NCBI GenBank assembly: GCA_022539475.1
Contig: VCMS01000406.1
Span: 47,428 to 86,537 of the forward strand
DNA: 39,110 nt
From: Gracilaria domingensis
Lineage: Eukaryota > Rhodophyta > Florideophyceae > Gracilariales > Gracilariaceae
Direction: 5' to 3'
The position numbers were made by a program, and so were the translations under genes. Shown here in pieces: positions 10,604 to 19,965 of the stretch (positions are counted from its first letter, which is position 1; every line of letters begins with the position of its first letter). A model generated the notes under the pieces. It was given only the letters and a program-made list of their open reading frames with translations. It did not search any database and had not been told where the DNA came from.

Positions 10604-11706
10604 TTGGTTCATCCAGCGTACACACCCATTCAGGCCGATGTCACTCCCGCGGCCGAGCATTCTTCCATGTCTCCGGACCCTACTGCCAGGGTTACGAGGT
10701 TTCGTAACTTGGGCAGGTGCAATTACCTGGGGTATGCTGAGGTTCTTGAAAGTGTTCACTCGTACGTCACCGATGTCTTAGATCAGTGTGGTGTCGCTTC
10801 GTGCAATGTGTCTGTGTCTACGGGGCGCTCTGAGCTTGTACGCAACCTGGAGCGCACGGTCGCCAAAGATTTTGGTAAGAAAGATGCCATCGTGGTTGGC
10901 ACCGTCCTTACCACCAACTGGCAGATCATCCCAGCTATTGTGGGTAGGGGCGATCTCGCCATCTCCGGCCTGATGAATGACGCGTCTGTCATGGTCGACG
11001 GTCGCTCATTCGGCGCCAGGATTCGCGTGTTTGAACATAATTTGGCAGAATCGTAGGAAAGTAATATTCTTGTTGGCATTGCTACGGGATACCCTGACAA
11101 GAGCCCTCTGTGGAAACGAATCATGACGGTTGTCGAGAGTATGTACTCAGTGGAAGGTCAGATGTGCAATCTTTGCCAGGTTGTCGCAGTCAAAAATAAG
11201 AATGATGCCTGCTTATACGTGGATGAGGCGAATTCCATTGGCGCCCTTGGACCGACCAAACGAGGTGTTTCGGGGCATCATCACTATGATAGTGTAGATA
11301 CGCGTAGTATTGATATTATGATACGTACCTTCACTAAATCGTTCAGGACCGTTGGAGGTTACTTCTCTTCCGAATCTGCTCTAACTGAACGTATTTTCGC
11401 GCTTTCTCCAGCTTCTCTCTATGCGTCGGCATCGTGTCCTCCGAAATCGTGGCAGCAGGTGCATTCGAAGAGGTTAGGACTGAAATAAAGGACGAAAGTG
11501 GATCTGTATCATTCGGGAAGATGAAGGAAGCGTTCCCAAGCTTCTGTGGTGGATGCCGTGCGGATGTTTACGGGGTAACCGACACGGGAGTGATGACTGC
11601 GTACATCGCGCGATGGAGCAACTGCGAGTTGGTGGCAATGAAGCCGAGCCTGACGCTGCTGCGGGAACAGTACCGACACGAAAGGCATCATCTCCAACAG
11701 GGCTAG
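10604..11706 (+). pseudogene. Serine palmitoyltransferase LCB2-type subunit pseudogene
   Basis: Intact LCB2 is a PLP-dependent alpha-oxoamine synthase at the ER that condenses serine with palmitoyl-CoA, the first step of sphingolipid synthesis. One frame carries NLGRCNYLGYAE, the region around STGRSELVRNLE, GARIRVFEHN, VESMYSVEGQMCNL, YVDEANSIGALGPTKRGV and the PLP-lysine motif as TFTKSFRTVGGY. A TAG at 11054-11056 interrupts it. The frame ends near 11488, and a weaker C-terminal match continues in another frame (from about 11434, VYGVTDTGVM). The usual DEAHS motif reads DEANS, losing a conserved histidine. The membrane-anchoring N-terminus is missing. Stop, frameshift and active-site change together indicate a pseudogene. 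AONS relatives such as aminolevulinate synthase fit less well because of the LCB2-like wording of the motifs. Confidence 0.85.
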
Positions 11707-11709
11707 TTT

Positions 11710-12200
11710 GGCGAGAGGATGAAACTGTTCTGGGGTGTGATGAGCGCGCTGCCAATGGTTGTGGCGTCCAACGCGCGGGAGGCGGAGGGCGCGAAGACGG
11801 CACCGGCGATGTGCCGTGAGTACATGGTCGGGCTGTACCTGGAAGCGGCGGGACGCACGACGAAATCGGTAGGCGACAGCGAGTGATAGGTGCAGTCGGC
11901 GGGTCTCTTCTCGCGGCAAAGAGCGCAAAGTAAATAAAATTTGCTTCTAGAATTCTAAGGTGGGGAGCCATGATAGATGAGAATGAATAGCAGGGTGGTT
12001 GACATGAGATGAGTTGCGACTTGCATCGCCACTTGGGAGAAAATGGAAACGCAAACTAGCACGAGCGCAGATTTGAGAGAGGGTCGCGGAAAAGAGTGGA
12101 TGGGGTGGTGCGGCGAAGTAGAACCTCTACAAAAACTAAGAGACTCAAGAATTAAACTGCGCGAGATGGAATTCAATATTCCAAAATTTCATAATTTTTT
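11710..12200. other. Stretch with no assigned gene
   Basis: Follows the LCB2 remnant. Short open frames to 11889 may be the decayed C-terminus, but no motif was recognised. The part around 11930-12200 is AT-richer and lacks notable repeats. Confidence 0.35.
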
Positions 12201-12202
12201 GA

Positions 12203-13020
12203 GTGCCAGCCTCTGCCACCCCCTCGCGCGCCCCAAATAGCCCAAAAACTAGCTTAGTTTCCAAAGCGAACAGACTATATTCCACTTTGCAGAACACAGA
12301 CGTAGCGGCTTCCGCCGCGCGCCAGCTGCACGCGGGCGCGTTATGTGGCAGCGTCGCCGACTTCTCCGCCGCGCTGGCTCGCGCCGTGCCGCGCTTCGTC
12401 AGGCCAAGCGCGGCGACGTTGCCGTCGCCGCTGGCCGTGCTGTCGGCACTGCCACGCCATCGCGCCGGGCGTCTCTTTCTCGCGGCGGCCGCGCTGGGCG
12501 GGCAGCACTGCGTGCGCGACTCGGCGTTGTTCGCCAAGCGCGGCGGCGCGTGGTACGTGGCGACTGCCGCCACCAATGCCAACCCGGGCCTCGGCATGCC
12601 GCCACGCGTGCGCACGTTCGTGAGCGCCTAACTGGACCCGTGGCTGCGCGCGCGCGCTGCAGCGCGACAACGACGCGCCCACAGTGAGCAGCGTGGCCAT
12701 CTTCAAGCTGCCGTTGCTGTTCAACCTCATGCCGGTGGAACTCATCGCAGACGTTGACACGCTAAGCATGTTGCTGTAAAAGATGCTCACTGACGTGCTC
12801 TCTGCCGTTACGCTTCTGATCCAGGGCTTCGAGGTGCTGGTGGTGGGCGCGCAGCCTTCGTAGGCCGCCATCACGCGCGTCATCGGCGCCGACGTGCGCA
12901 CCTGCACTGCGCGCGCCGACAAGGCCGCCATGATGCTTGTGGCGATGTGCGGCTCGCAGCGCTCGTTTCTCATCGCCGCCGTTTGCCGTCGCGCTCGCGT
13001 TCGTGGCCGGCGGCGTGCTC
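12203..13020 (+). pseudogene. Unidentified GC-rich decayed coding stretch
   Basis: A 142-codon open frame (12203-12631) continues in a different frame from about 12640 to 13020, with stops near 12776 and 12861. The second part reads like a protein, not chance sequence: FKLPLLFNLMPVELIADVDT, then VTLLIQGFEVLVVGAQ, alternating hydrophobic helices or strands. Minus-strand frames are also long here because of the high GC, so coding strand is inferred from the hydrophobic pattern only. A weak resemblance to DENN-type domains was considered but not supported. Function unknown. Confidence 0.3.
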
Positions 13021-13029
13021 GCCGAGTTT

Positions 13030-13840
13030 GGCGCCATGCGCTGACGAGCGCGAAACAGCGGCCGCGCAACGCGCAGCGCTGCCTGATGCGTATCGCGGCG
13101 AGGGGCGCACACTTCGCAGCCAGGCGTGCGTGCGCCAAGGGAGAGCGATGCGCGTGCAGCTGTTGCATGAGTTAATACACCATATTGAGCGCGTAAACGA
13201 GCTTCGCCGTTTTCGCCGCAGTTGTTGCTTGAGTCTGATCTCACTTTGTCACCTTCTACTACGGGCCACGTCCGCGCAATTTCTGCGCGCGCCTCGCTCT
13301 CAGCCGCCACGAGGCGCGCGGTGGCTCAGCCTCGTCACCAAAAGGCGCGCCTTCGTCACTACTTCGCGCCTCCAAAGCGAACCAGCTCCGCTACCGCGCC
13401 TTTGAGCGCGGTAATATAACGCATCGCCGCCGCGCGGAATGAGCTCGTCGCCATGACGCGCGCGCTGCACACAAGCGCGGTCGCCGCCGCGCTACTCCTC
13501 GCACTGGCCGCCAGTGCGAGGAGTAACGCGCACAGTGTGCGCGGCGCCCGAATCGTGAGGTTTCCGGTCTCCACTCCATGATAGCGAAGGGCGCTTGGTC
13601 ACGCGCGGTGCACATAAACTGGTGCTGATTCACGTAGCATGATGACGCGCTCACAGCAGCCAAGTCTCGCACGCATGGGCCATCCAGGATGAGCTGGCAC
13701 GCAAACGTCGTTGAACGACGCACCGCCTGCAGGAATGGCGCCGCGCGCTCCGTGGGCGGCGCGGAGGTTTGCTGGCGATGGGTTGTTGCAGACGGGTGTC
13801 ATCAGACATGTCGTAATGTCATTCTGTCGTATTGGCAGCG
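13030..13840. other. GC-rich end of the core, no gene assigned
   Basis: Many overlapping ORFs in all frames reflect GC content. No domain was recognised. It contains one perfect hairpin at 13493-13525, listed separately. Confidence 0.35.
13493..13525. repeat. Perfect hairpin
   Basis: Arms TACTCCTCGCACTGG (13493-13507) and CCAGTGCGAGGAGTA (13511-13525) pair perfectly across a CCG loop. It is 15 base pairs long, isolated within the core, and its role is unknown. Confidence 0.8.
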
Positions 13841-13844
13841 CGCG

Positions 13845-14395
13845 AGATCAAGTTGTGTTAGGGTTGCTACCCTAACACAACTCAACCACCCTGCCCGCCG
13901 GCACGTTACGTTTTGGCTGGATATGCGTGCGGTGTGTGTTTTGGGAGGTCTGTGGACGCTACCAGAATGAGGCGAAAACGAGCCCGCGGCCGGGGGGGGT
14001 CGGTCGTGTTAGGGTAGGTACCCTAACACGACCGGGCCCCCCCGCCCGCGGGCATGAAATCGCACATTTTTGAAAAAATCGGCCAAAACGTGCCCGCGGG
14101 CGGGGGGGTCCGTTCGTGTTAGGGTAGGTACCCTAACACGAACGGACCCCCCCGCCCGAGGGCATAAAAAAAGCACATTTTTTAAAAAACCGGCCAAAAC
14201 GTGCCCGCGGGCGGGGGGGTCCGTTCGTGTTAGGGTAGGTACCCTAACACGAACGGACCCCCCCGCCCGAGGGCATAAAAAAGCACATTTTTTAAAAAGC
14301 CGGCCAAAACGTGCCCGCGGACGGGGGGTGCGGTTGTGTTAGGGTAGCCACCCTAACACAACCGATCCCCCCCACGCCGGTGGGCACGTTCTGGT
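13845..14395. repeat. Array of GC-rich palindromes (right inner end)
   Basis: Units are centred near 13868 (short form), 14017, 14127, 14239 and 14347. The last four are spaced 108-112 bp apart and have the same design as the left array: G-run, CGTTCGTGTTAGGGTA, mirrored, C-run, joined by A/T-rich spacers with GGCCAAAACG. The 14127 and 14239 units are nearly identical neighbours, and by flank alignment the left arm has three units where the right has four. This shows tandem gain or loss after the arms separated. Confidence 0.85.
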
Positions 14396-14979
14396 CACAT
14401 TTTAGCACCATGCCGAGACCTCCCAAAACCCCTTCCTCAACACTTCTTGCACTCATTACCATGCACCCGCCCGCGAACACGTTGGCACCGCTGTCTACGT
14501 GGATTGGCGGGATGGCAAAAAGCTGTACATTAATTAGAGTATATCTTGAGTATTAGGAGCGCTTCAAAACGCACGAATGGAGAGCGCTACCATTGTTCGC
14601 ATAAATCTACGTCCACCAAAACCCTTCGCTAGAAGGAACTTTTTGAGGCCATTCTGTAGCGTTTTGATACCTCCCAAAACACAATCGGTTGCATTCCTTG
14701 CAACGATTTTGTTGCGAGCTCAGTACAGATCTTTTAGAGATAAATCAACTAGTTTTTTCATCCAATTGATGCTCAACCAGTAACATAATACGCGACCTTG
14801 TTACAATTTGTGTAGTGTCTGACACACTACACTATTTAAACTGATCAAAGTGGCGAAGAGACGTACCACCGAAGCGCGCCAACACCCTCACGCACAAAAG
14901 TGGTAATGCGCAGGGATGAGATGCATAAAAAAACAGAGTGACGACAGTATGTAGCAACTTAAATACTCGCCACCACTTT

Positions 14980-16480
14980 TTCCCGTGAAGATACAAATTC
15001 TACCGAGGATGAAGATAAGGTATTATCTAATAGCATGAGCGCTTCCGCTCTAGCGTTCAATTTATATATCTGAATCTAATTTGTTCGTTGTGATGGTCTG
15101 ACAAACAGCGATGAAGGCCTCCAACGACCATATAATACCGGATTTATAGGGGTAATAGAGCGAGCTCTTTGCGAAACACCATAAATAACTAAATGGAGTC
15201 CTGATAGGCTAACTACTACATGATTTTCAGAGGTTTAGAGAACGGGGTTTGTAGCAGCTCTTATATGCTAAATTCATTCAGTATAAAACTCTATGAAACA
15301 GAATGGCGACGAGAGTCGTCGCAGAAAGCAAAACAGATGGTAGGCATGAAAACCGTTCAGCCCTGTGTGCTTGAGCTGGTAGCACATGATTATCGTTCCA
15401 ATTTTGAAATCGTATCGCTTCACCTTCCGTTAACAAAGCCTGTCACCAGCAATACAAGAGAAGACATTAATCGACGTGTTGCGGAGATGCCGTAAAAGGC
15501 TGCCAATGGTGTTAGTTTTTCTTCTGTTGAGAGTCGAGATAGAACCTCAGACTCCCAGTTCTAGAGCTATGAATTCCTGCCCACGACATTGTCGAGGAGC
15601 GTTAAAGGCTTCAATCTGCCACCGAAGGGACGAAATAGAGTTTTCATTAGATCATGCGCCACGATTGCACCTATAACTAGTCCAAGCGACGCCCGAGTAC
15701 TGAGAGAAAACTGTTTTGATTGAAGCCCTGTCCTGCGCTCCCTATCAGATTTCAAAGAATTCCTTTACGAAAGGAAAACCATGTCAAGGTTTTTGTATGC
15801 TTTGGCCTCCATCATTCAAAGGAGATCTGCCTTTGTGAAGGTTCCATTCAGTGACCTGCCTTTCTTCGACGTGGACAAATCTATATGTAAACCTTTGGCA
15901 AAAAAGTTGCATTGCATTGGGGATAGATTTGCGTTTGTAAAGTTGCTGATTTGAGTACGTATCGTTCGAAATGAACGTGACGTGGATGATTCTATTGCAG
16001 TGAGTAGCGTCTCTGACTAGAGGTTTTCGATTTCTGGAGTATTAATCAGCTTCAATTTGTCTGGATGCAAGTTGCGTAACTGTTCGAAGAGAGCTCTCCT
16101 TGTTCCCAACAGACTGCATAGAAACAAACTCTGGATCAATCCTACCGTCAAGGGGGTTTCGATGAACGACGGAATAAGAGATATGTAATCAGAACGCTTG
16201 AGAGTACCGCCTGAGATATACTCTCCCTCGCAAGACATATACTTCTTCCTGCCTCGTCTTTCTTTGCATATTCTAGAATAACTGAGTATGTATCTCTAAC
16301 GCTTTTGCTTTGGTCTTGAGAGGGTCCAGTGAATGAAGTAAGAATACTACTGCATAAAGATGAGAGAGGGGCCTCGAATCTATGACAGGAGCTCCTCTTT
16401 TTGGTCCCGTGAAGAGTTAACAGAATGTCTTTAGCCTCAAAAGTATCCGCACGAAAACTTGCAGAGAATGGCACACTCGA
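14980..16480 (-). pseudogene. Decayed coding sequence downstream of the transposase-like gene (right arm)
   Basis: Mirrors the left-arm stretch 1740-2960. Remnants include a segment in 16148-16474 (SILTSFTGPSQDQSKSV, then a probable AKK helix), one in 16017-16238 and one in 15567-15755 (LGLVIGAIVAHDLMKTLF). A frame lost near 16500 by a small deletion relative to the left arm reads IGEDKLSRVCH, the counterpart of the left arm's IGEDAVYRVCH. These are probably the rest of the element's transposase, but no catalytic residues could be placed. Confidence 0.4.
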
Positions 16481-16481
16481 C

Positions 16482-17654
16482 TTAGTTTGTCTTCGCCGAT
16501 GAACTGAAAACTTTCTGCGTGAGATTTAGAATGGGCTCCAGGACTTGACGAAGAGATTCTTGGAGTATTTGCATCCTGGACTCGCGTAGAGACTTGCTAG
16601 AAACGAATGGAATTGCGTCTGCTTCAGATGCTGAAACCTCGATCAGTGTGATAGGGAAGTATGCCACTACTGTGAGGTCATCACGGATGCACTTACGGCG
16701 TAGCTCGTCGGAGAAGTTGAGAAATATGAGGTGAAGAGGATAGGCGGTAACTGATGTTTGCTTTAGAGTTGTTGAAGACTTATCGGTGTATACCTGCAGA
16801 AGACCTACGAAAGATTCACTGTAACTTATTTCTTGGGAGTACCACACTATTCTACTATCCAAAGAGCCCATGACCATTTCCTTAAGTTTTGAGGTGGCGT
16901 CTCTTGCGAGAGAGGCGGACATGCGGTGGGATATCTTCGTGGAGTGGGTCTGAGGTATAAAGTGGAAGAATGTGTTTTCGTTGTTAGCCAACTGGAGCTG
17001 TTTCAAAAGTGTCTGAACGAGGTCTCTCGTGTAGAGGGTGGCGCTGAACGTACATCCTTCTGGCCAGACAGTTCTTCGATTGAAACCGTCCTTTGAGGCG
17101 TATCGTTCGAAAATGGTGTTCTTCAGTTCTGTACAGCGCTTGGAACTTGTTATGGTCTCGTTGAATCGCTTTTGCGAGAATCGCGGGTCCCGAAGTAGCC
17201 CAATTAGCTCGTCCGCCTCACGATGACCAAGGTTGGAAGCTACTGAAGCCAGACAAACCGTGAGATAATACATATGCAAATCACCAAGGGCCTCCTCAGA
17301 AGGCACTGGGCGGGAACTGCTTCCGTGTTCTCGCTCTAATGAAGCGGGACCCGGGGAAGGAGAAACACAATGCGAAGTGTCCGGAATGGGAGGGGCGCAC
17401 GGAGTGGGGTCGACGATGTCCTCGGACACTGGAGGCTCCGGAAGGCGACAAGGGGCAGTGACCGTTTCGGAAGATGCGGGCGCGGGCGCGGAAAGCTTGA
17501 GACGCTTGCTTCTCCGAATGGGCCGGCTATTGTCGTCTTCCAGCGCTGCTTTCAGACGAAACGGGCAATGGTTGACATGCTGTTGAAGAGATAAGACTCC
17601 TCGGCGAGTAACGAAGGGGCACCCACGCTTCTTATGTGTACAGTAGTAGACCAT
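16482..17654 (-). CDS. Plavaka-like transposase N-terminal ORF (truncated)
   Basis: A 390-residue open frame starting at the first ATG (17652-17654); the frame upstream to 17738 has only a TTG. Residues 5-30 form a zinc-finger-like CX6CX13HX3C motif. Residues 46-54 (RRSKRLKLS) look like a nuclear localisation signal, and 55-120 are proline/serine rich. Residues 289-333 (YTDKSSTTLK, then AYPLHLIFLNFSDELRRK and VVAYFP) match the recurrent Plavaka/CACTA pattern DKT.L....AYP.YL...N....IRRK.....AYLP, and ILQESLRQVLEPI near 363 matches the next helix. Known relatives are much longer, so the catalytic part is missing. A one-base loss relative to the left arm ends the frame. It is probably a non-functional remnant, though the frame is fully open. 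Confidence 0.6.
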   Translation of the reverse strand: MVYYCTHKKRGCPFVTRRGVLSLQQHVNHCPFRLKAALEDDNSRPIRRSKRLKLSAPAPASSETVTAPCRLPEPPVSEDIVDPTPCAPPIPDTSHCVSPSPGPASLEREHGSSSRPVPSEEALGDLHMYYLTVCLASVASNLGHREADELIGLLRDPRFSQKRFNETITSSKRCTELKNTIFERYASKDGFNRRTVWPEGCTFSATLYTRDLVQTLLKQLQLANNENTFFHFIPQTHSTKISHRMSASLARDATSKLKEMVMGSLDSRIVWYSQEISYSESFVGLLQVYTDKSSTTLKQTSVTAYPLHLIFLNFSDELRRKCIRDDLTVVAYFPITLIEVSASEADAIPFVSSKSLRESRMQILQESLRQVLEPILNLTQKVFSSSAKTN

Positions 17655-18020
17655 GGGAAGAAGAAATAAACGAGAAACGACGACAAAGACTGCAAGGGAA
17701 GGGCGTCCGAAGGGAGAAGGAGGTCGAGCGACAGTCAATATCGACGTCTTGCTCAGAACGGAGAATATATTTTGAGTTTAAATCACGTGCTTTCGTTCAA
17801 AAAGGAACGTAGGTACACGTCGACCTCAACACAAGGGTGTATTTCTCGTATTATCTACCACTGGTTATAAACCTGTGGTTTCTCAACGTTGTACGCTGTA
17901 CACTTGTCCAATCTCGCACAGAAAAATAAATCTCTTCCCTCCGCCGCCGCCCCCGGCCGTCCGACGTCCGACCTTTTGTTACCGTCGTGATCCGTGCCAT
18001 CCTCGCGTTGTACTCCGCTC

Positions 18021-18082
18021 CGTCGTACGTTTTTCCGCCCTCGCACTCGCTACGAAGTGCGAGGGCGGAAAAAAGTACGACG
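18021..18082. repeat. Subterminal hairpin, right arm
   Basis: Arms 18021-18047 (begins CGTCGTACG, ends CCTCGCACT) and 18056-18082 pair almost perfectly around an eight-base loop. It lies about 145 bases inside the outer end of the right arm, mirroring the position of the left hairpin at 182-262 though with different sequence. Confidence 0.75.
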
Positions 18083-18332
18083 GATTACGAAGTAGCGTGC
18101 TGAGAATGGATTCCATTAAGCGGACATGAAGCGTACCTCATTCTCTTTCTCCGCCCTCGTCGGACGCCTCCATAAAGCGGACAGCATCCGTATCTCACGG
18201 ATGTATTCCGTGCAGTCTTTTCGTACGTGCTTCCATTTCCTTCTACGTATCTTTGTTCTAAACTAACCAATCCTCACCACGTCTCTTCGCGCTCTGCGAC
18301 ATGTACACGGCAAGAAAACGGCTTTGGGTTAC

Positions 18333-18477
18333 TTTTGCGAGTTACTAGGTCCCTCGACTTTTCTAGCGCAACGTTTCTGTTTTGCTCTTATCAATGGTAC
18401 GTTCTATCGCATTTCAACTGTATCCAACGGAGCATTGACTAACTTATGGATACTTTCTGCTTGCGTATACAGGTAAA
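18333..18477 (+). repeat. 144 bp direct repeat, copy A
   Basis: Runs from TTTTGCGAGTTACTAGG to GCGTATACAGGTAAA and is repeated at 18708-18851 with a handful of substitutions and one single-base indel. The 375 bp offset leaves 230 unique bases between copies. It ends with TATACAG, which resembles a 3' splice site, but no exon could be attached. No coding potential. Confidence 0.85.
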
Positions 18478-18707
18478 CGACCAATTTCATTTCGTCTCTC
18501 AAGATCGATCTCTGCCTGTTCGGGATAGGCGATTCTGGTACTTGGTTGGGACATAGGCTGCTCTCTCGTTTATCGCATCTTGCGGTATGTTTGCTGCATG
18601 GGCATTCTTGGTGTCCTTGCTTGTGAGTTCTCGCTTCGACACCTTTTTGCGCTTTACGATGATGGTGGGCTGGTAATCTAACCGATCCCTTTCCTTTTTC
18701 TTTTTCA

Positions 18708-18851
18708 TTTTGCGAGTTACTAAGTCCCTCGACTTTTCTAGCGCAACGTTTGTGTTTTGCTTTATCAATGGTACGTTCCATCGCATTTCAAATGTATCCA
18801 ACGGATCATTGACTAACTTATGGATACTTTCTGCTTGCGTATACAGGTAAA
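18708..18851 (+). repeat. 144 bp direct repeat, copy B
   Basis: Second copy of the 18333-18477 repeat, about 95% identical by eye. Both copies stop at the same word (CAGGTAAA), after which the sequences are unrelated. The pair could be short LTRs of a degenerate element or a tandem duplication. There is no clear TG...CA border. Confidence 0.85.
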
Positions 18852-18892
18852 TGACTTTTGATGCGGAGGTAGCTCACGAGTTGCAGGTGCAG

Positions 18893-19044
18893 GTTCCTCA
18901 AGTAGGGAACCACGCATCTGGGCATGGTTCCCTACATGAGGAACGGAGAGGATGAGGCGCTTCGCGCCTCATCCTCTCGGAGTGCGTATTTGTTCTACCG
19001 ATACAGCCGATGGTGGACGTGCAGTCTGCGGCATCTGCCGCAGA
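18893..19044. repeat. Cluster of three consecutive hairpins
   Basis: Hairpin 1: GTTCCTCAAGTAGGGAACC (18893-18911) pairs with 18926-18944, one mismatch. Hairpin 2: 18946-18960 (GAGAGGATGAGGCGC) pairs perfectly with 18964-18978 across a TTC loop. Hairpin 3: TCTGCGGCA (19025-19033) pairs perfectly with TGCCGCAGA (19036-19044). Three strong foldbacks in 150 bases are not expected by chance. There is no gene nearby, and the role is unknown. Confidence 0.8.
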
Positions 19045-19475
19045 TTGCGCCTACACCCGCTCCATCATGGGGATATGGTACATGTAATATAGCGAAGTAG
19101 TGGTTAGCAAAAGCGGTCGATAGAAGAATAGATACGAATAAAACGGTATGATTTCATAATGGGCATCATCTGTACTAGCACTAGTATTCCATGCGTTGCA
19201 GGGTATCATTCCGCAGAAGGTATCGTGTAATGTGCACCTTAATGGAAACTGAACCTAGACTTCGCGAAATACAGTTCAGGTAGCCCTCGACTAAAGAACT
19301 AGCACGAGTGGAAAACCCACCAGTATTTACTGCACAGCGATTCTGGACGACCCAAGCAATTATCTGCAAATTTTGAAATAATTGATCTCGATATTTTTTC
19401 AAAAAATTTACTGGACGACTCTTGCCAATTTCTGGACGACCCTCGCCAAAAACTAGCATCTGCAAGAGACAGACG
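19045..19475. other. Stretch with no gene before the first retrotransposon
   Basis: AT-rich, without a recognisable gene. It contains two nearby copies of CTGGACGACnCT(T/C)GCCAA at about 19410-19450, and CTGGACGACCC also occurs at about 19342. This is the outer flank of the 3' repeat of the retrotransposon. Confidence 0.45.
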
Positions 19476-19800
19476 TGGTTCTCCGTTGGCGCCTCCGTTC
19501 GTTTCGCTCACCAACCCGGCTTCTTCAAGCTCTGTCTCCACCTTCCACCTATCGCAAGCCTATTTGGCTGGGTGGCAGGATGCGTACAGATGCGTGGAGG
19601 AGACGATGAACCGTCATCGTCCCTCAGAAATCACGTATGGGGTCCTCTCTAGAACCCTACGGACCATGCGCCGCTTTCTGATGGCCATCAAGGCCCGCTT
19701 GCTAGACTCGTAACCGCTCCTGCCTCCCCGTGGATTAGCTTCAAGTAAATGTATGCTTTTCTTTTTTTTTTTTTCGTTTGTGTCTCTTTCGCTCTTCACA
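19476..19800 (-). repeat. Putative 3' LTR of retrotransposon 1
   Basis: 325 bp. On the minus strand it starts TGTGAAGAGCG and ends GAGAACCA. Compared with 27592-27916 there are eight substitutions and no length change. It follows the purine-rich GCGGGGGAG tract, as expected for a 3' LTR. Oddly, on the plus strand it contains an open coding stretch ending in AIKARLLDS and a stop at 19711-19713, the tail of the protein at 27431-27829. Confidence 0.6.
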
Positions 19801-19801
19801 C

Positions 19802-19812
19802 ACTCCCCCGCT
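19802..19812 (-). promoter_or_regulatory. Putative polypurine tract of retrotransposon 1
   Basis: On the minus strand GCGGGGGAG immediately precedes the TG start of the 3' repeat. Ty3/gypsy elements prime plus-strand DNA synthesis from such a tract. It supports reading the 325 bp repeats as LTRs. Confidence 0.5.
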
Positions 19813-19965
19813 CAGCGGTCGCTTCGCCTGGGCGACCGACAAGTCTTCTTACATCGTAGGCTGCAAAGATCCATTCCTTGAAACTTCTTCCGTAGTGTAC
19901 TGGAATGGGTATGGGGGCTCTGGGTAGTCCCGGTCCGGCTCAAAGTCCACAATGAACTCTTCTCG

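Larger units (their letters stand above)
1..18226. mobile_element. Large inverted-repeat element (arms about 4.3 kb, core 9.6 kb)
   Basis: The first bases of the window (GTACGAAAAG) are the reverse complement of 18217-18226, and the two arms stay alignable inward to about 4288 and 13908. Landmarks match in mirrored order: outer hairpins, a transposase-like ORF, a second coding stretch, a conserved block near 3500-3720 and 14580-14780, and a palindrome array at the inner end. By eye the arms are roughly 90% identical, so they are old rather than a recent assembly duplication. The core holds three decayed host genes. It may be one transposon with very long terminal inverted repeats that captured host DNA, or two inverted copies of one transposon flanking a host segment. 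The left terminus may lie outside the window, and no target-site duplication could be defined. Confidence 0.75.
13908..18226 (-). repeat. Right arm of the large inverted repeat
   Basis: Reverse-complement partner of 1-4288. It carries the better preserved copy of the transposase-like ORF (16482-17654, minus strand) and one more palindrome unit than the left arm (four units between 13979 and 14395, plus a shorter one at 13845-13905). The outer end is taken as 18226 because the left partner reaches window position 1 there, so the true repeat could extend further. Confidence 0.8.

Noticed and set aside
12684..12860. DENN-domain assignment for the unidentified GC-rich remnant
   Set aside because: Only a loose hydrophobic resemblance. 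No diagnostic residues were found.
12341..13310. Long minus-strand ORFs (275 and 182 codons) in the GC-rich core
   Set aside because: Arg/Ala-rich translation typical of antisense GC-rich DNA, with no domain. The plus-strand frame looked more protein-like.
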